Source: Saccharospirillaceae bacterium (GTDB taxonomy: Bacteria > Pseudomonadota > Gammaproteobacteria > Pseudomonadales > Oceanobacteraceae). Taken from it: 64,000 nucleotides of DNA. Where the stretch lies: positions 620,001 through 684,000 of the forward strand of contig JAKVCS010000001.1 in the NCBI GenBank assembly GCA_022448365.1, given 5' to 3'. The translations under genes were made by a program, and so were the position numbers. This document shows, piece after piece, positions 53,444 through 62,175 of this stretch (position 1 is its first letter; each line of letters starts with the position of its first letter). The notes below the pieces were generated by a model. The model did not search any database, was not told the DNA's origin, and was given only the letters and a program-made list of their open reading frames with translations.

Positions 53444-54079
53444 TCACTCACAGCGACCATAGACCTGCAGTGACACACTCTCATCAAAATCTCCAATCGC
53501 CGGTAATGTTGACGTATTGCAATGCCAAAGCGGCTGTAACTGAACCCAATCTGGCGCTACCTGCTCATTTTCGGCCAGTAACCAATCGGGTATTTGCAAC
53601 ATCAAGTTGCGCAGATCGTGACTGGAGCTGATGTCGTACAACACATCACTGGCCAACAGGAGGTCAACATCCGGCCAACCTACATCCGAATCCACCAGCT
53701 GAACAGTCACATCATTCAATTCGGCATTGGCCTTTGCTGCCAATAACGCATGAGAGTCCAGGTCTGCGACCCATACCTCAGACGCGCCGGCTTTGGCTGC
53801 TGCGATACCCACTAAACCAGAGCCACAACCAAAATCCAGTACCCGTTTACCCGCAACCGCCTGCGGATGATCAACAATATATTGCGCCAAAACCCGGCCA
53901 CCAGCCCAGGCAAACGCCCAATACGGCAAATTTTGCCAGAACTGTCCTATCTGCTTCGCATCCATGTGCACGGACTCGACGTCCAGATCCAACAACCAAA
54001 GTTTCAGTTGCTGGGTGACGGTTTGTTTGAGCTGAGCGCCCGGCAAAAGCAAGGCTCTGGATAATTCACCAATTGACAT
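53444..54079 (-). CDS. Class I SAM-dependent methyltransferase (paralog of the 30486 gene)
   Basis: 211 residues. 'LPYWAFAWAGGRVLAQYIVDHPQAV' and 'VLDFGCGSGLVGIAAAKAGASEVWVADLDSHALLAAKANAELN' give motif I and II, and 'VDLLLASDVLYDI' follows. The plan and motifs match the gene at 30486-31160. Substrate unknown. It overlaps the mltC 3' end by 14 bases. Confidence 0.8.
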   Translation of the reverse strand: MSIGELSRALLLPGAQLKQTVTQQLKLWLLDLDVESVHMDAKQIGQFWQNLPYWAFAWAGGRVLAQYIVDHPQAVAGKRVLDFGCGSGLVGIAAAKAGASEVWVADLDSHALLAAKANAELNDVTVQLVDSDVGWPDVDLLLASDVLYDISSSHDLRNLMLQIPDWLLAENEQVAPDWVQLQPLWHCNTSTLPAIGDFDESVSLQVYGRCE

Positions 54080-55118
54080 ATTTCTTCTTAAATTTGATCA
54101 CTTTCTGCAGATAACGGCGAGACTCTAATTTAGGATGGTCATTAACGATGGTGTTATACACTTGCTGAGTGCTCATCGCATTAATGCGCGCCAGCGCTTT
54201 CCTGCGGTTGGAATGAAACGCCTTAAACAAATTACCAGCCCCGCCGTTGTATGCCGCTATCACGCAATATTCTTTTTTCAGCCATCCCTGTACACCCTTG
54301 AGGTACACATCGCGCAGAATAGACAGGTATGCGGAACCAGCGTCGATATTCTTCTCCGGGTCCAATAAATAATTGCGGCTGGGTTTATCACGGCGCTTGT
54401 AAATGCGCTGAAAAACATCCTTACCTGCGGTGTTACGCATCACTTGCATCAGACCGTAAGCCTTGGCATGGGAAACCGCCATTGGGTTAAAGCTGCTTTC
54501 AGTTTCCATAATGGCGAAAATCAATGCTTCAGATACCCGGTATTTTTCGGCGGCAGCAACGACCGGAAGGCGATAACGATTCGCGCCTACCTTACGATAG
54601 TTACCCACCATCGGAATATCGATCCAGTATCGAGAACCGCGTTTTTGGAGTTTTTTCGATGTCAGGTACTTCGCGTATTGCTCGGCTCGCCATGGGTACA
54701 GCACACTTTTCCCCTGATGGTCGACCACCTGACCAGCCAGAAACGGTTTGCCGGTCAAACCGAAATCAGACGCTGTGTATAAATCGATGGCATTAGGGTT
54801 GGCTGGCGTTAAGAGCGTTGCGCTGATGGCTTTTTGTAACGATTTAAGCGGCGTTTTTGAACCCTGACTTTCTACCCGGATTCGCCCCCTGGCAAAGTCG
54901 ATTCGTACACGCGTGTGATAGTTATCGAGGTATTTCACCATTGAGTGAATTGAGCTTTCTTCAAACGCCTCACCCCAGACCTGGTCGGCCTGCTCGGCAA
55001 AAAATGCATATTCCAGAATCACCGCCTGAACATCGTCAGGCAGCTCAGCAAAATTTTCGGGGAGTTCTGTGGCACTCAAAGAACCACAAAATAAAAACAG
55101 CAGAAAAAGTAAGGGCAC
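54066..55118 (-). CDS. mltC: Membrane-bound lytic murein transglycosylase C (MltC)
   Basis: 350 residues. An N-terminal hydrophobic signal (LLFLLFLFCGSLSA) has a Cys but not a canonical lipobox. The MltC-type N-domain (about 40-150) and the SLT domain follow: 'ALIFAIMETESSFNPMAVSHAKAYGLMQVM' with the catalytic Glu, and 'VIAAYNGGAGNLFKAF'. It cleaves peptidoglycan glycan strands. The only plausible start is a GTG at 55118, which lies in a hairpin arm. Confidence 0.9.
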   Translation of the reverse strand: MPLLFLLFLFCGSLSATELPENFAELPDDVQAVILEYAFFAEQADQVWGEAFEESSIHSMVKYLDNYHTRVRIDFARGRIRVESQGSKTPLKSLQKAISATLLTPANPNAIDLYTASDFGLTGKPFLAGQVVDHQGKSVLYPWRAEQYAKYLTSKKLQKRGSRYWIDIPMVGNYRKVGANRYRLPVVAAAEKYRVSEALIFAIMETESSFNPMAVSHAKAYGLMQVMRNTAGKDVFQRIYKRRDKPSRNYLLDPEKNIDAGSAYLSILRDVYLKGVQGWLKKEYCVIAAYNGGAGNLFKAFHSNRRKALARINAMSTQQVYNTIVNDHPKLESRRYLQKVIKFKKKYVNW

Positions 55119-55148
55119 TGGCGTTTCAGTTAATCAAAAACGCCAGTG
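55116..55148 (-). terminator. Stem-loop overlapping the mltC start
   Basis: Perfect 11-bp arms CACTGGCGTTT / AAACGCCAGTG around an 11-base loop. On the minus strand it follows the DUF1329 gene and precedes a T-rich stretch, so it may terminate that gene. Its proximal arm contains the mltC GTG, so it may also limit mltC translation. Confidence 0.55.
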
Positions 55149-55188
55149 TAATGTGGAAAGCAGACAATGTCAGGCCGCTTAGGATCGG

Positions 55189-56544
55189 TTAACGTTTTGC
55201 CTCACGACGAACAGCGCTGGTGGAGAACTGACGTTTATTAAAATCTTCAAATGCGTTCAGCGTTGAACCGCGCTCATTATCGAGACCTTCTGCGTAATAA
55301 AGGTTCCTTTTTATATCGTAAGTCACCTCCAGCGTCGGATACACTAACTGCATGTCATAGAAATTGATCGGATGCGCTTCCGTCACTTGCAAAAGCTCCC
55401 CCTCTTTCGAATATTCTTCGGCGTAAATAATCGACCAGGAATCTTCATCGACATAGTAACGACGCTTGGCGTACTTGTGGTCAAAGCCAACACGCAATGT
55501 TGCTTCAACGACCCAGACACGATGTGGCTCGTAACGCAACAATGACGAATTCAGGTGATTGTCCAACAGAATGTCGTTGTTTGTCAGATCGCCTTGATGC
55601 ACTTTGTAAGCATTATACGGAATGAATAACTCCTGCTTACCAATCAACTCCCATTGATAGTAATCGGGAGCGCCATTAAACATATCAACCTGGTCGATGG
55701 TCCGGATTGAGTTAGTGTTTACGTCTGCAGTGTCATACGACAAATCCGGTGTACGACGCAGCCTCCGTTGTCCCGGCACATATACCCAGGATTTACGCGG
55801 TGAGCGAACCTGATCGAGTGTCTCATGCACCAGCGTGATGCGCCCGGCCAATTTAGCCGGAGCCAGGGTTTTACGCTTTAGAAAGAAGATTTTATTATCG
55901 AGTTCTTTTGCATCAATACCCGGCACGCTGTAAGCAAAAAAGTACTGATAATCTCTTAACGTTTCAGAGCGGCTACCGCCTGCAGTCACAGAGGCCGTGT
56001 AAGCCGAGAAAGAAAATGAGTGTCCACGAAACCGCAAAGTGTGATTCCACAGCACTTCCAAACCGCTTTTCGGTATTGGGAAAGGTGATGACATCATGGC
56101 ACCGGTTACACCAGAGCCATACTTCATCAGTTCCGCCGATGTGGCATTGGCCTTGATTGCGTCGTATACGTACTGCGGATATGAAGCAGAGCGGCGGCTC
56201 GGATACACTTCAAAAAACATATCCGGGAAGGCACGCAACAGCGCTTTTTGCCCCTTGGTCAGACGCTTTTCATGTTGGTCGATATTTTGTGCAGTAATAC
56301 GATACAGAGGTTGATCATTGGCAAACGGATCAGCATGAAACTGTCCGGGAACCATTCCGTCTTTTCTGTCCAGACCGCCACGCCAGGCCGGGATATCTGA
56401 GCCATTTCCCAGCTTATCAGCACCGACCGGCGTCAGATCTTTTCCCAATCGTTGTGCATCCTGCTCCGATACGGCGGCATAAGTCTGATTCATTAGTCCC
56501 ATTATCAGACTGGCTAAGCATATTGCTGATCCAACAACTCGCAT
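55189..56544 (-). CDS. DUF1329-family exported protein
   Basis: 451 residues. A hydrophobic signal (AICLASLIMGLMNQTYA). The DUF1329 signature is present: 'LTPVGADKLGNGSDIPAWRGGL', 'YVYDAIKANAT', 'RKSWVYVPGQRRLRRTPDLSYDTADVNTNSIRTIDQVDMFNGAPDYYQWEL' and 'VWVVEATLRVG'. The fold is LolA-like; the family often sits with RND-type lipid exporters, but none is adjacent here. Function unknown. Confidence 0.88.
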   Translation of the reverse strand: MRVVGSAICLASLIMGLMNQTYAAVSEQDAQRLGKDLTPVGADKLGNGSDIPAWRGGLDRKDGMVPGQFHADPFANDQPLYRITAQNIDQHEKRLTKGQKALLRAFPDMFFEVYPSRRSASYPQYVYDAIKANATSAELMKYGSGVTGAMMSSPFPIPKSGLEVLWNHTLRFRGHSFSFSAYTASVTAGGSRSETLRDYQYFFAYSVPGIDAKELDNKIFFLKRKTLAPAKLAGRITLVHETLDQVRSPRKSWVYVPGQRRLRRTPDLSYDTADVNTNSIRTIDQVDMFNGAPDYYQWELIGKQELFIPYNAYKVHQGDLTNNDILLDNHLNSSLLRYEPHRVWVVEATLRVGFDHKYAKRRYYVDEDSWSIIYAEEYSKEGELLQVTEAHPINFYDMQLVYPTLEVTYDIKRNLYYAEGLDNERGSTLNAFEDFNKRQFSTSAVRREAKR

Positions 56545-56727
56545 TAAAACATACCTCGGTAATCGACGTTAAAGCGGCGCGCAGGCTATCGGGCGGTGAT
56601 TTTTTGATCAATAGAGGGTTACAAATTGCTACAATTTTAACAAGCGTTTGCTTGGTATTTAATCAATCTTAACAAGAATCTGACAAAGGCCGGACGTTTG
56701 AGTGAGTTGATCACTTTGCCGTCGCCA

Positions 56728-56759
56728 CAAAAAAACCGCCACTCCATAGAGTAGCGGTT
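56728..56759 (-). terminator. Terminator downstream of hom
   Basis: AACCGC-C-ACTC / GAGT-A-GCGGTT stem with a 4-base loop, followed on the minus strand by T7. It begins about 45 bp after the hom stop. Confidence 0.85.
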
Positions 56760-56802
56760 CCTTTTTATGGCGGTACAGACTGACAGCAGAGTCAGCCGGT
56801 AA

Positions 56803-58107
56803 TCAGCTCAGATGTTCAACGCGAATACGGGTAACTGCGCCGACAGTGCTTTCCAAACCTTCAATCGCGCTGATCGCATTGTTCATGGTTTTTTCCACAA
56901 TACGGTGGGTCAGCAAAATGATTTGCGCCAGATCTTCACCTTCTTTTGGTTCCTTCTGAATGATGGCCTCAATATTGATACCACGTTCACTCAGAATCGA
57001 TGCGACATTGGCCAGCACACCGGCTTTGTCCTGCGCTTCAATACGCAGGTAATATGCTGTTTCAACCTCATCCATCGGCAGCACAGCCACATTATCAATA
57101 CTGGTGAACGCCAGATGATTCACCCGGGCCGAGGCCGGTGCATCAATTGCGCGTGCCAGATCGACGATGTCTGCGACGACGGCAGAAGCCGTTGGCCCAG
57201 CACCAGCACCAGCACCAACATACAAAGTATCACCAACCGCATCGCCGTTAACCATAACCGCGTTTAATACGCCATCAACGGTCGCAATCGGACGGCCAAC
57301 CGGGATCATGGTTGGATGAACACGCAGATCAATACCGTTGTCAGCACGACGGCTGACACCCAGATGTTTGATGCGATAGCCCAGCTCTTCCGCGTACTCA
57401 ACATCATCCGGCGTGATGTTGCCGATACCTTCGGTATAGCAGCGGTCAAATTGCAATGGAATGCCATAAGCAATGGAAGACAATATGGTCAACTTATGCG
57501 CAGCATCGATGCCTTCAACGTCGAATGTTGGATCGGCCTCTGCGTATCCCAGCTCCTGAGCTTCTTTTAATACGTCAGCAAAGTCACGTCCTTTGTCACG
57601 CATTTCAGTCAGAATGAAGTTACCGGTGCCGTTAATAATGCCAGCGAGCCAGTTAATACTATTGGCAGCTAAGCCCTCCCTCACCGCCTTGATGATTGGG
57701 ATGCCACCAGCAACACCGGCTTCGTACATAACAGAAACGCCTTGGGCTTCTGCTGCCGCAAAAATTTCGTCACCGTGTACTGCAATCAGTGCCTTGTTCG
57801 CAGTAACCACGTGCTTACCGTTTTCAATCGCAGTTAACACCAACTCGCGAGCAACGTCGTAGCCACCAATCAGTTCAACAATAACGTCGATCTCCGGGTT
57901 TCTTGCCACATCAAAAATGTCACGACTAACGGCTGTGCTGCTGGTGTCACAATCTGGATTATCGCGCCGAGTGCCAATCTGCTCGACAATAATTTCACGA
58001 CCTGCCCGGCGCGCAATTTCCTGCGCATTGCTGGTGAGAACATTAAACGTGCCGCCGCCAACTGTACCTAAACCACAGATACCCACTTTAACCGGTTTCA
58101 AGGTCAT
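56803..58107 (-). CDS. hom: Homoserine dehydrogenase
   Basis: 434 residues. 'VGICGLGTVGGGTFNVL' is the Rossmann NAD(P)-binding motif. 'VTANKALIA', 'YEAGVAGGIPIIKAVREGLAANSINWLAGIINGTGNFILTEM' and 'EAQELGYAEADPTFDVEGIDAAHKL' are catalytic and substrate-binding parts. A C-terminal ACT domain ('YLRIEAQDKAGVLANVASILSERGINIEAI') supports feedback control by threonine. It reduces aspartate semialdehyde. thrC, usually next, is absent. Confidence 0.97.
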   Translation of the reverse strand: MTLKPVKVGICGLGTVGGGTFNVLTSNAQEIARRAGREIIVEQIGTRRDNPDCDTSSTAVSRDIFDVARNPEIDVIVELIGGYDVARELVLTAIENGKHVVTANKALIAVHGDEIFAAAEAQGVSVMYEAGVAGGIPIIKAVREGLAANSINWLAGIINGTGNFILTEMRDKGRDFADVLKEAQELGYAEADPTFDVEGIDAAHKLTILSSIAYGIPLQFDRCYTEGIGNITPDDVEYAEELGYRIKHLGVSRRADNGIDLRVHPTMIPVGRPIATVDGVLNAVMVNGDAVGDTLYVGAGAGAGPTASAVVADIVDLARAIDAPASARVNHLAFTSIDNVAVLPMDEVETAYYLRIEAQDKAGVLANVASILSERGINIEAIIQKEPKEGEDLAQIILLTHRIVEKTMNNAISAIEGLESTVGAVTRIRVEHLS

Positions 58108-58330
58108 CTCCTCTCGAGAATTTTCTCTATCAAGTCGTTATATGCCGGGGGTTATTAAATTGAGATTCCCCCGTTCATGAAAGTGCAGCAATGTACCACA
58201 AAGGCTTGCGGGTCTGAACTGCTTATGAGGTAACAGTTTGGCAGATAAATTCTCGTCTGCCTTACTTACCCCAAAGGGCTATGCTAAGGTCTGAGTTACA
58301 ATGAAAAGAAACAATAGTTAAGGACATTCT

Positions 58331-58846
58331 ATGTCGACCTTCCTGGTATTAACCGTCATCGCCGATGACAAACCCGGCATCGTAGAGCAACTGTCTGCTG
58401 TTATTGCAGAACAAGGTGGTAACTGGTTGGAAAGCCGTATGTCCCATATGGCTGGCAAATTTGCCGGTATCCTGCGGGTCAGCATTGATGAAAGCAAAAG
58501 CAACAGCCTGGTCAGTGCGCTGACATCACTCAGCTCTAGCGGCATCGTTATAAATGCTGAGCACAGTAAAGATGCGGGCGAAGTTGTCTCCAGTAAAGAT
58601 CTGACCCTGAATCTGGTGGGTAATGATCGTCCGGGTATTGTGCGTGAAGTTTCTCAAACATTGGCGAAACTGGGGGTGAACGTGCTGGAGTTAACCACCA
58701 ACTGCGAAAGTGCTGAAATGTCGGCTGTGGCTCTGTTCCGGACCGTTGCTCATTTGCGTGTCCCTGAAGATTTCGAAGCCGACGAACTGACGGATGCACT
58801 GGAAGCTATTTCTAACGATTTAATGGTGGAAATTAACCTCGATTAG
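58331..58846 (+). CDS. gcvR: GcvR-like ACT-domain protein
   Basis: 171 residues with two ACT domains: 'FLVLTVIADDKPGIVEQLSAVIAEQGGNWLESRMSHMAGKFAGIL' and 'LTLNLVGNDRPGIVREVSQTLAKLGVNVLELTTNCES'. It matches the glycine cleavage system transcriptional repressor GcvR, which antagonises GcvA. It is divergent from hom (223-bp gap) and has its own terminator. Confidence 0.88.
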   Translation: MSTFLVLTVIADDKPGIVEQLSAVIAEQGGNWLESRMSHMAGKFAGILRVSIDESKSNSLVSALTSLSSSGIVINAEHSKDAGEVVSSKDLTLNLVGNDRPGIVREVSQTLAKLGVNVLELTTNCESAEMSAVALFRTVAHLRVPEDFEADELTDALEAISNDLMVEINLD

Positions 58847-58862
58847 TTGCTTACCGTGCGAC

Positions 58863-58904
58863 AAAAAAGCCCGCATTATCTTTCGATAGCGCGGGCTTTT
58901 TTTG
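58863..58904. terminator. Bidirectional terminator between gcvR-like and dsbC
   Basis: AAAAAAGCCCGC / GCGGGCTTTTTT stem with an additional inner ATC/GAT pairing, between convergent genes. Confidence 0.92.
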
Positions 58905-58923
58905 TTGGGCTAGTGCAACAGTG

Positions 58924-59784
58924 TTAATTAATACCTAAACGGGTCGCAAGCTCATCGGCTGGCAAATACCCAGGGAACAGCTGACCATCCTGGGTAATAA
59001 TCGCCGGCGTACCGGTTACACCCAATTCCCCACCCAGGCTGTATTGAGCTGCAATTGGTGCCCCGCAGTCTTTCGACTTATTCATCATGGCTGACATTTG
59101 AGTCTGAATTGCGCGGAACTGTTTTTCAGTATCGGCATTCGGGCTCTGGCGCAAACGCTGACCCAATACACTTAACTCGCGCTGACTGGCCTTCATGGTC
59201 GTCATCGCCTCTTTACGATCTTCTTCGCACCAGACGTAATTAATTTTCTGATACGAACCGGTCAGCTGACCCGTCTGAGGGTTTTTGATGCCAGCACGTG
59301 GATAGGCGAGATAACGGACTGCAATGCCCAATTCATTCAGGCGAGGAATTTCCCGGTGTAGCTTCTGGCAGTAACCACAATCAATATCGGTGAAGACATT
59401 AACCAGCGCTTTTTGCTCACCCTTGGCAGGGAAAAATACGGTCTCTTTGTCGGCAACCGCCGCAAGTTTGTCTGCACGCTTGGGATTCATGCGAGCCTGA
59501 GTCATATTCACAGGGCCGTTCGCACCCAACGCATACAACTCATCGCGATAGATAAAGTTGTTGGTGTCCGGTGTCATGTGCATAACAGTGCCGTCGATCA
59601 GTACCACCTCCAGCATTTGACCGTTGGCGACCAGGTTAACGTCACGAACCTTCAATCGTGGTCCGAACGCAGAGACCAGCTTGCTCTCAACCTGCACTGT
59701 TAAATCTTTGACCGGGGTATTTTCTGCCTGCAACGGACTGACCATCGCAAAACCACACATGATGGCCAACAGGGTCTTTTTCAT
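58924..59784 (-). CDS. dsbC: Thiol:disulfide interchange protein DsbC, extended
   Basis: 286 residues. Signal peptide MKKTLLAIMCGFAMVSPLQA. The N-terminal dimerisation domain ('LKVRDVNLVANGQMLEVVLIDGTVMHMTPD') is followed by the thioredoxin domain with active site 'FTDIDCGYCQKLH' (CGYC), cis-Pro 'GVTGTPAII' and a second Cys pair (VWCEEDRK, KDCGAPIAAQ). It is about 50 residues longer than E. coli DsbC because of a helical insert between the latter two Cys. It isomerises disulfides in the periplasm. Confidence 0.93.
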   Translation of the reverse strand: MKKTLLAIMCGFAMVSPLQAENTPVKDLTVQVESKLVSAFGPRLKVRDVNLVANGQMLEVVLIDGTVMHMTPDTNNFIYRDELYALGANGPVNMTQARMNPKRADKLAAVADKETVFFPAKGEQKALVNVFTDIDCGYCQKLHREIPRLNELGIAVRYLAYPRAGIKNPQTGQLTGSYQKINYVWCEEDRKEAMTTMKASQRELSVLGQRLRQSPNADTEKQFRAIQTQMSAMMNKSKDCGAPIAAQYSLGGELGVTGTPAIITQDGQLFPGYLPADELATRLGIN

Positions 59785-59932
59785 TGGGTAAACCTTGTAG
59801 TTAGATTACTGACAATTCGATGGATACTGCCCGGAAAAAGTTCCCTGTTTAAAGAGTTTTATTCCCGACCATGTCAATACCGGGGATGAAGCATACCGCA
59901 ATTTGATGGCAGCTACATTTATACACACAACA

Positions 59933-59968
59933 AAAAAAGGGCGTAAACCGGAGTTTACGCCCTTTTTT
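59933..59968 (-). terminator. Terminator of the rpsP-rimM-trmD-rplS operon
   Basis: Perfect AAAAAAGGGCGTAAAC / GTTTACGCCCTTTTTT stem with a 4-base loop, 27 bp after rplS. Confidence 0.95.
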
Positions 59969-59994
59969 GGTAAAGCTTGGTCAAGCCAAAGCGA

Positions 59995-60360
59995 TTAGCT
60001 TTGCTTAGCCAGCTTCTCTTTAATACGTGCAGACTTACCGCTACGCTCACGCAGGTAGTACAGTTTCGCCTGACGAACGTCACCACGACGCTTAACTGCT
60101 ACGCTGTCAACCAGTGGGCTGTGAGTCTGGAAAGTACGTTCAACGCCAACACCGTGAGAAATCTTACGTACGGTGAAAGCAGAGTTCAGGCCACGGTTAC
60201 GCTTACCGATTACCACACCTTCGAACGCCTGCAGACGCTCACGGTTACCTTCTTTTACTTTAACCTGTACGACGACAGTGTCACCTGGGCCGAATTCTGG
60301 TAAGTCAGTTTTCAGCTGTGCGTTTTCAATCTGCTGAATGATTAAGTTTTTGTTGCTCAT
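59995..60360 (-). CDS. rplS: 50S ribosomal protein L19
   Basis: 121 residues. '[63 protein letters not shown]' is diagnostic of L19, which lies at the 30S/50S interface. Last gene of the rpsP operon. Confidence 0.98.
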   Translation of the reverse strand: MSNKNLIIQQIENAQLKTDLPEFGPGDTVVVQVKVKEGNRERLQAFEGVVIGKRNRGLNSAFTVRKISHGVGVERTFQTHSPLVDSVAVKRRGDVRQAKLYYLRERSGKSARIKEKLAKQS

Positions 60361-60387
60361 TGTTTTCTCCTCAACAGTCTGGGGGCT

Positions 60388-61140
60388 TTATTCGAACTTC
60401 TGTTCATCAAGCTCAGCCAGATATTCTGTCAATAACCTTTGTTGCTCGTTTGTCAGTTCCAGCGCTTCCAATAAATCGGGTCTGCGCTGCCAGGTACGAC
60501 CTAACGACTGCTTTAGTCGCCATTGACGAATTTTTTCATGGTTGCCACTCAGCAACACTTCCGGAACCACCTGCCCCTCAAACAGCTCAGGGCGCGTGTA
60601 ATGTGGACAATCCAGCAAGCCATCGGAAAATGAGTCCTGCTGCGCCGAAAGTTCATGGCCTAAAACACCAGGAACTAATCGGATAACAGCATCCATCATG
60701 GTCATCGCAGCCATTTCGCCACCACTGAGAACAAAATCTCCCAGCGACCATTCTTCGTCGATCTCAGTTTCGATCAGACGCTCATCGATGCCCTCATACC
60801 GTCCGGCAACCAGAATCAGATTTTGTTGCTGAGCCAACTCTTCGACTCCGCGCTGATCCAGCCTGCGACCCTGAGGAGACATATAAATCACCTTAGCATC
60901 ACCACCGGCAGCTGCTTTTGCAGCCTTGATAGCGTCCTTTAAAGGCTGAATTTTCATCAGCATGCCAGGACCACCACCGTACGGTCGATCATCCACAGTC
61001 TGATAGTTGTCGTGAGTGAAATCCCTTGGATTCCAACACTGGATTGATACCTTCTGCTGCTTTACTGACCGACCAGTAACACCATGGTCAATCAACGCCT
61101 GAAACATATCAGGAAACAGTGTAACGATATCGAATCTCAT
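60388..61140 (-). CDS. trmD: tRNA (guanine(37)-N1)-methyltransferase TrmD
   Basis: 250 residues. The knotted SAM-binding core includes '[19 protein letters not shown]', '[11 protein letters not shown]', '[12 protein letters not shown]', '[18 protein letters not shown]' and '[23 protein letters not shown]'. It methylates G37 of several tRNAs. Third in the rpsP operon. Confidence 0.98.
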   Translation of the reverse strand: MRFDIVTLFPDMFQALIDHGVTGRSVKQQKVSIQCWNPRDFTHDNYQTVDDRPYGGGPGMLMKIQPLKDAIKAAKAAAGGDAKVIYMSPQGRRLDQRGVEELAQQQNLILVAGRYEGIDERLIETEIDEEWSLGDFVLSGGEMAAMTMMDAVIRLVPGVLGHELSAQQDSFSDGLLDCPHYTRPELFEGQVVPEVLLSGNHEKIRQWRLKQSLGRTWQRRPDLLEALELTNEQQRLLTEYLAELDEQKFE

Positions 61141-61161
61141 ACCAGCCTGTTCAGTACCGGA

Positions 61162-61713
61162 TTAAAAATCCGCTTCCCAGTCCACCTGGATTTCACCGCC
61201 TTCCAGATCGACCTCAAGAACAATTGCATCCACGAATGGAATCAGTCGCTGTTGTTTATCAATGCTGCCTTCGCAACCCTTGATAACCACCACCTGATTG
61301 CCACCACCGGAGTCAAATAGTTCCTTTACCTGGCCCAGCAACTGCCCTTCAGTATTCACGACCTTCAGGCCGACAAGCTGGAACCAATAATGTTCGTCTT
61401 CTTCGAGTTCAGGTAACTCATTGGTTGGAATACCGATTTCAAGCTGCGATAAAGCCAGAGCCTGATCACGATCGTTAATTCCTTCCAGAGCTGCCGCTAA
61501 CCCTTTGCCTTGGGGACGACTGTCACGCAGTTTGTATTCTTTCCAGTGGCCATTTACGTTTAACAACCAAACCGGATACTGCAGAATGTTCGTCATGGGA
61601 TCGGTATACGAGTACACCTTAACCCAACCTTTAATGCCAAACGCAGTAGTAACTTTTCCCAGGACTGTGATATCCCGATGAGTTACGTTACCAGCAACGC
61701 TTTGACCTGCCAT
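61162..61713 (-). CDS. rimM: Ribosome maturation factor RimM
   Basis: 183 residues from the ATG at 61713 with GGGGA ahead. 'VLGKVTTAFGIKGWVKVYSYTDP' opens the RimM N-domain; 'WFQLVGLKVVNTEGQLLGQVKELFDSGGGNQVVVI' is the PRC barrel. It assists 30S head assembly. Second in the operon. Confidence 0.96.
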   Translation of the reverse strand: MAGQSVAGNVTHRDITVLGKVTTAFGIKGWVKVYSYTDPMTNILQYPVWLLNVNGHWKEYKLRDSRPQGKGLAAALEGINDRDQALALSQLEIGIPTNELPELEEDEHYWFQLVGLKVVNTEGQLLGQVKELFDSGGGNQVVVIKGCEGSIDKQQRLIPFVDAIVLEVDLEGGEIQVDWEADF

Positions 61714-61731
61714 GACTTCCCCGTGCGTCAA

Positions 61732-61983
61732 TTAAGCTTCTGCTTTCTTAACGTCTTTCAGTAACTTAGCTACACGATCAGTTGGCTGAGCGCCTTTACC
61801 GATCCAGTACTCTACGCGTTCAAGATCAACACGCAGACGCTCTTCCTGGCCACGAGCAACAGGGTTGAAGAACCCAACACGCTCGATAAAGCGACCGTCG
61901 CGAGGCATGCGAACGTCAGCTACGTTAATGCTATAGAAAGGGCGTTTTTTAGAGCCGCCACGGGCTAAACGGATAACTACCAT
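61732..61983 (-). CDS. rpsP: 30S ribosomal protein S16
   Basis: 83 residues from the ATG at 61983 ([20 protein letters not shown]). '[21 protein letters not shown]' is the S16 signature. First gene of the operon. Confidence 0.98.
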   Translation of the reverse strand: MVVIRLARGGSKKRPFYSINVADVRMPRDGRFIERVGFFNPVARGQEERLRVDLERVEYWIGKGAQPTDRVAKLLKDVKKAEA

Positions 61984-62175
61984 AAAATTGATCACTCCGA
62001 TCGTTTATCAATGACAGGTTTTAATATCGCCTGCCGTTTAACATACCTTGTTATCAATCCAGCATAACGGCCAGAAATCCAACAAGAGTTTGGGAGCTGT
62101 CTGCCTTCGCAGAAGACACACAGACCCCAGTAAAAGGGCGCGTAGTTTACAGGAGCAGCGAGGCAGCTGTCCAGC

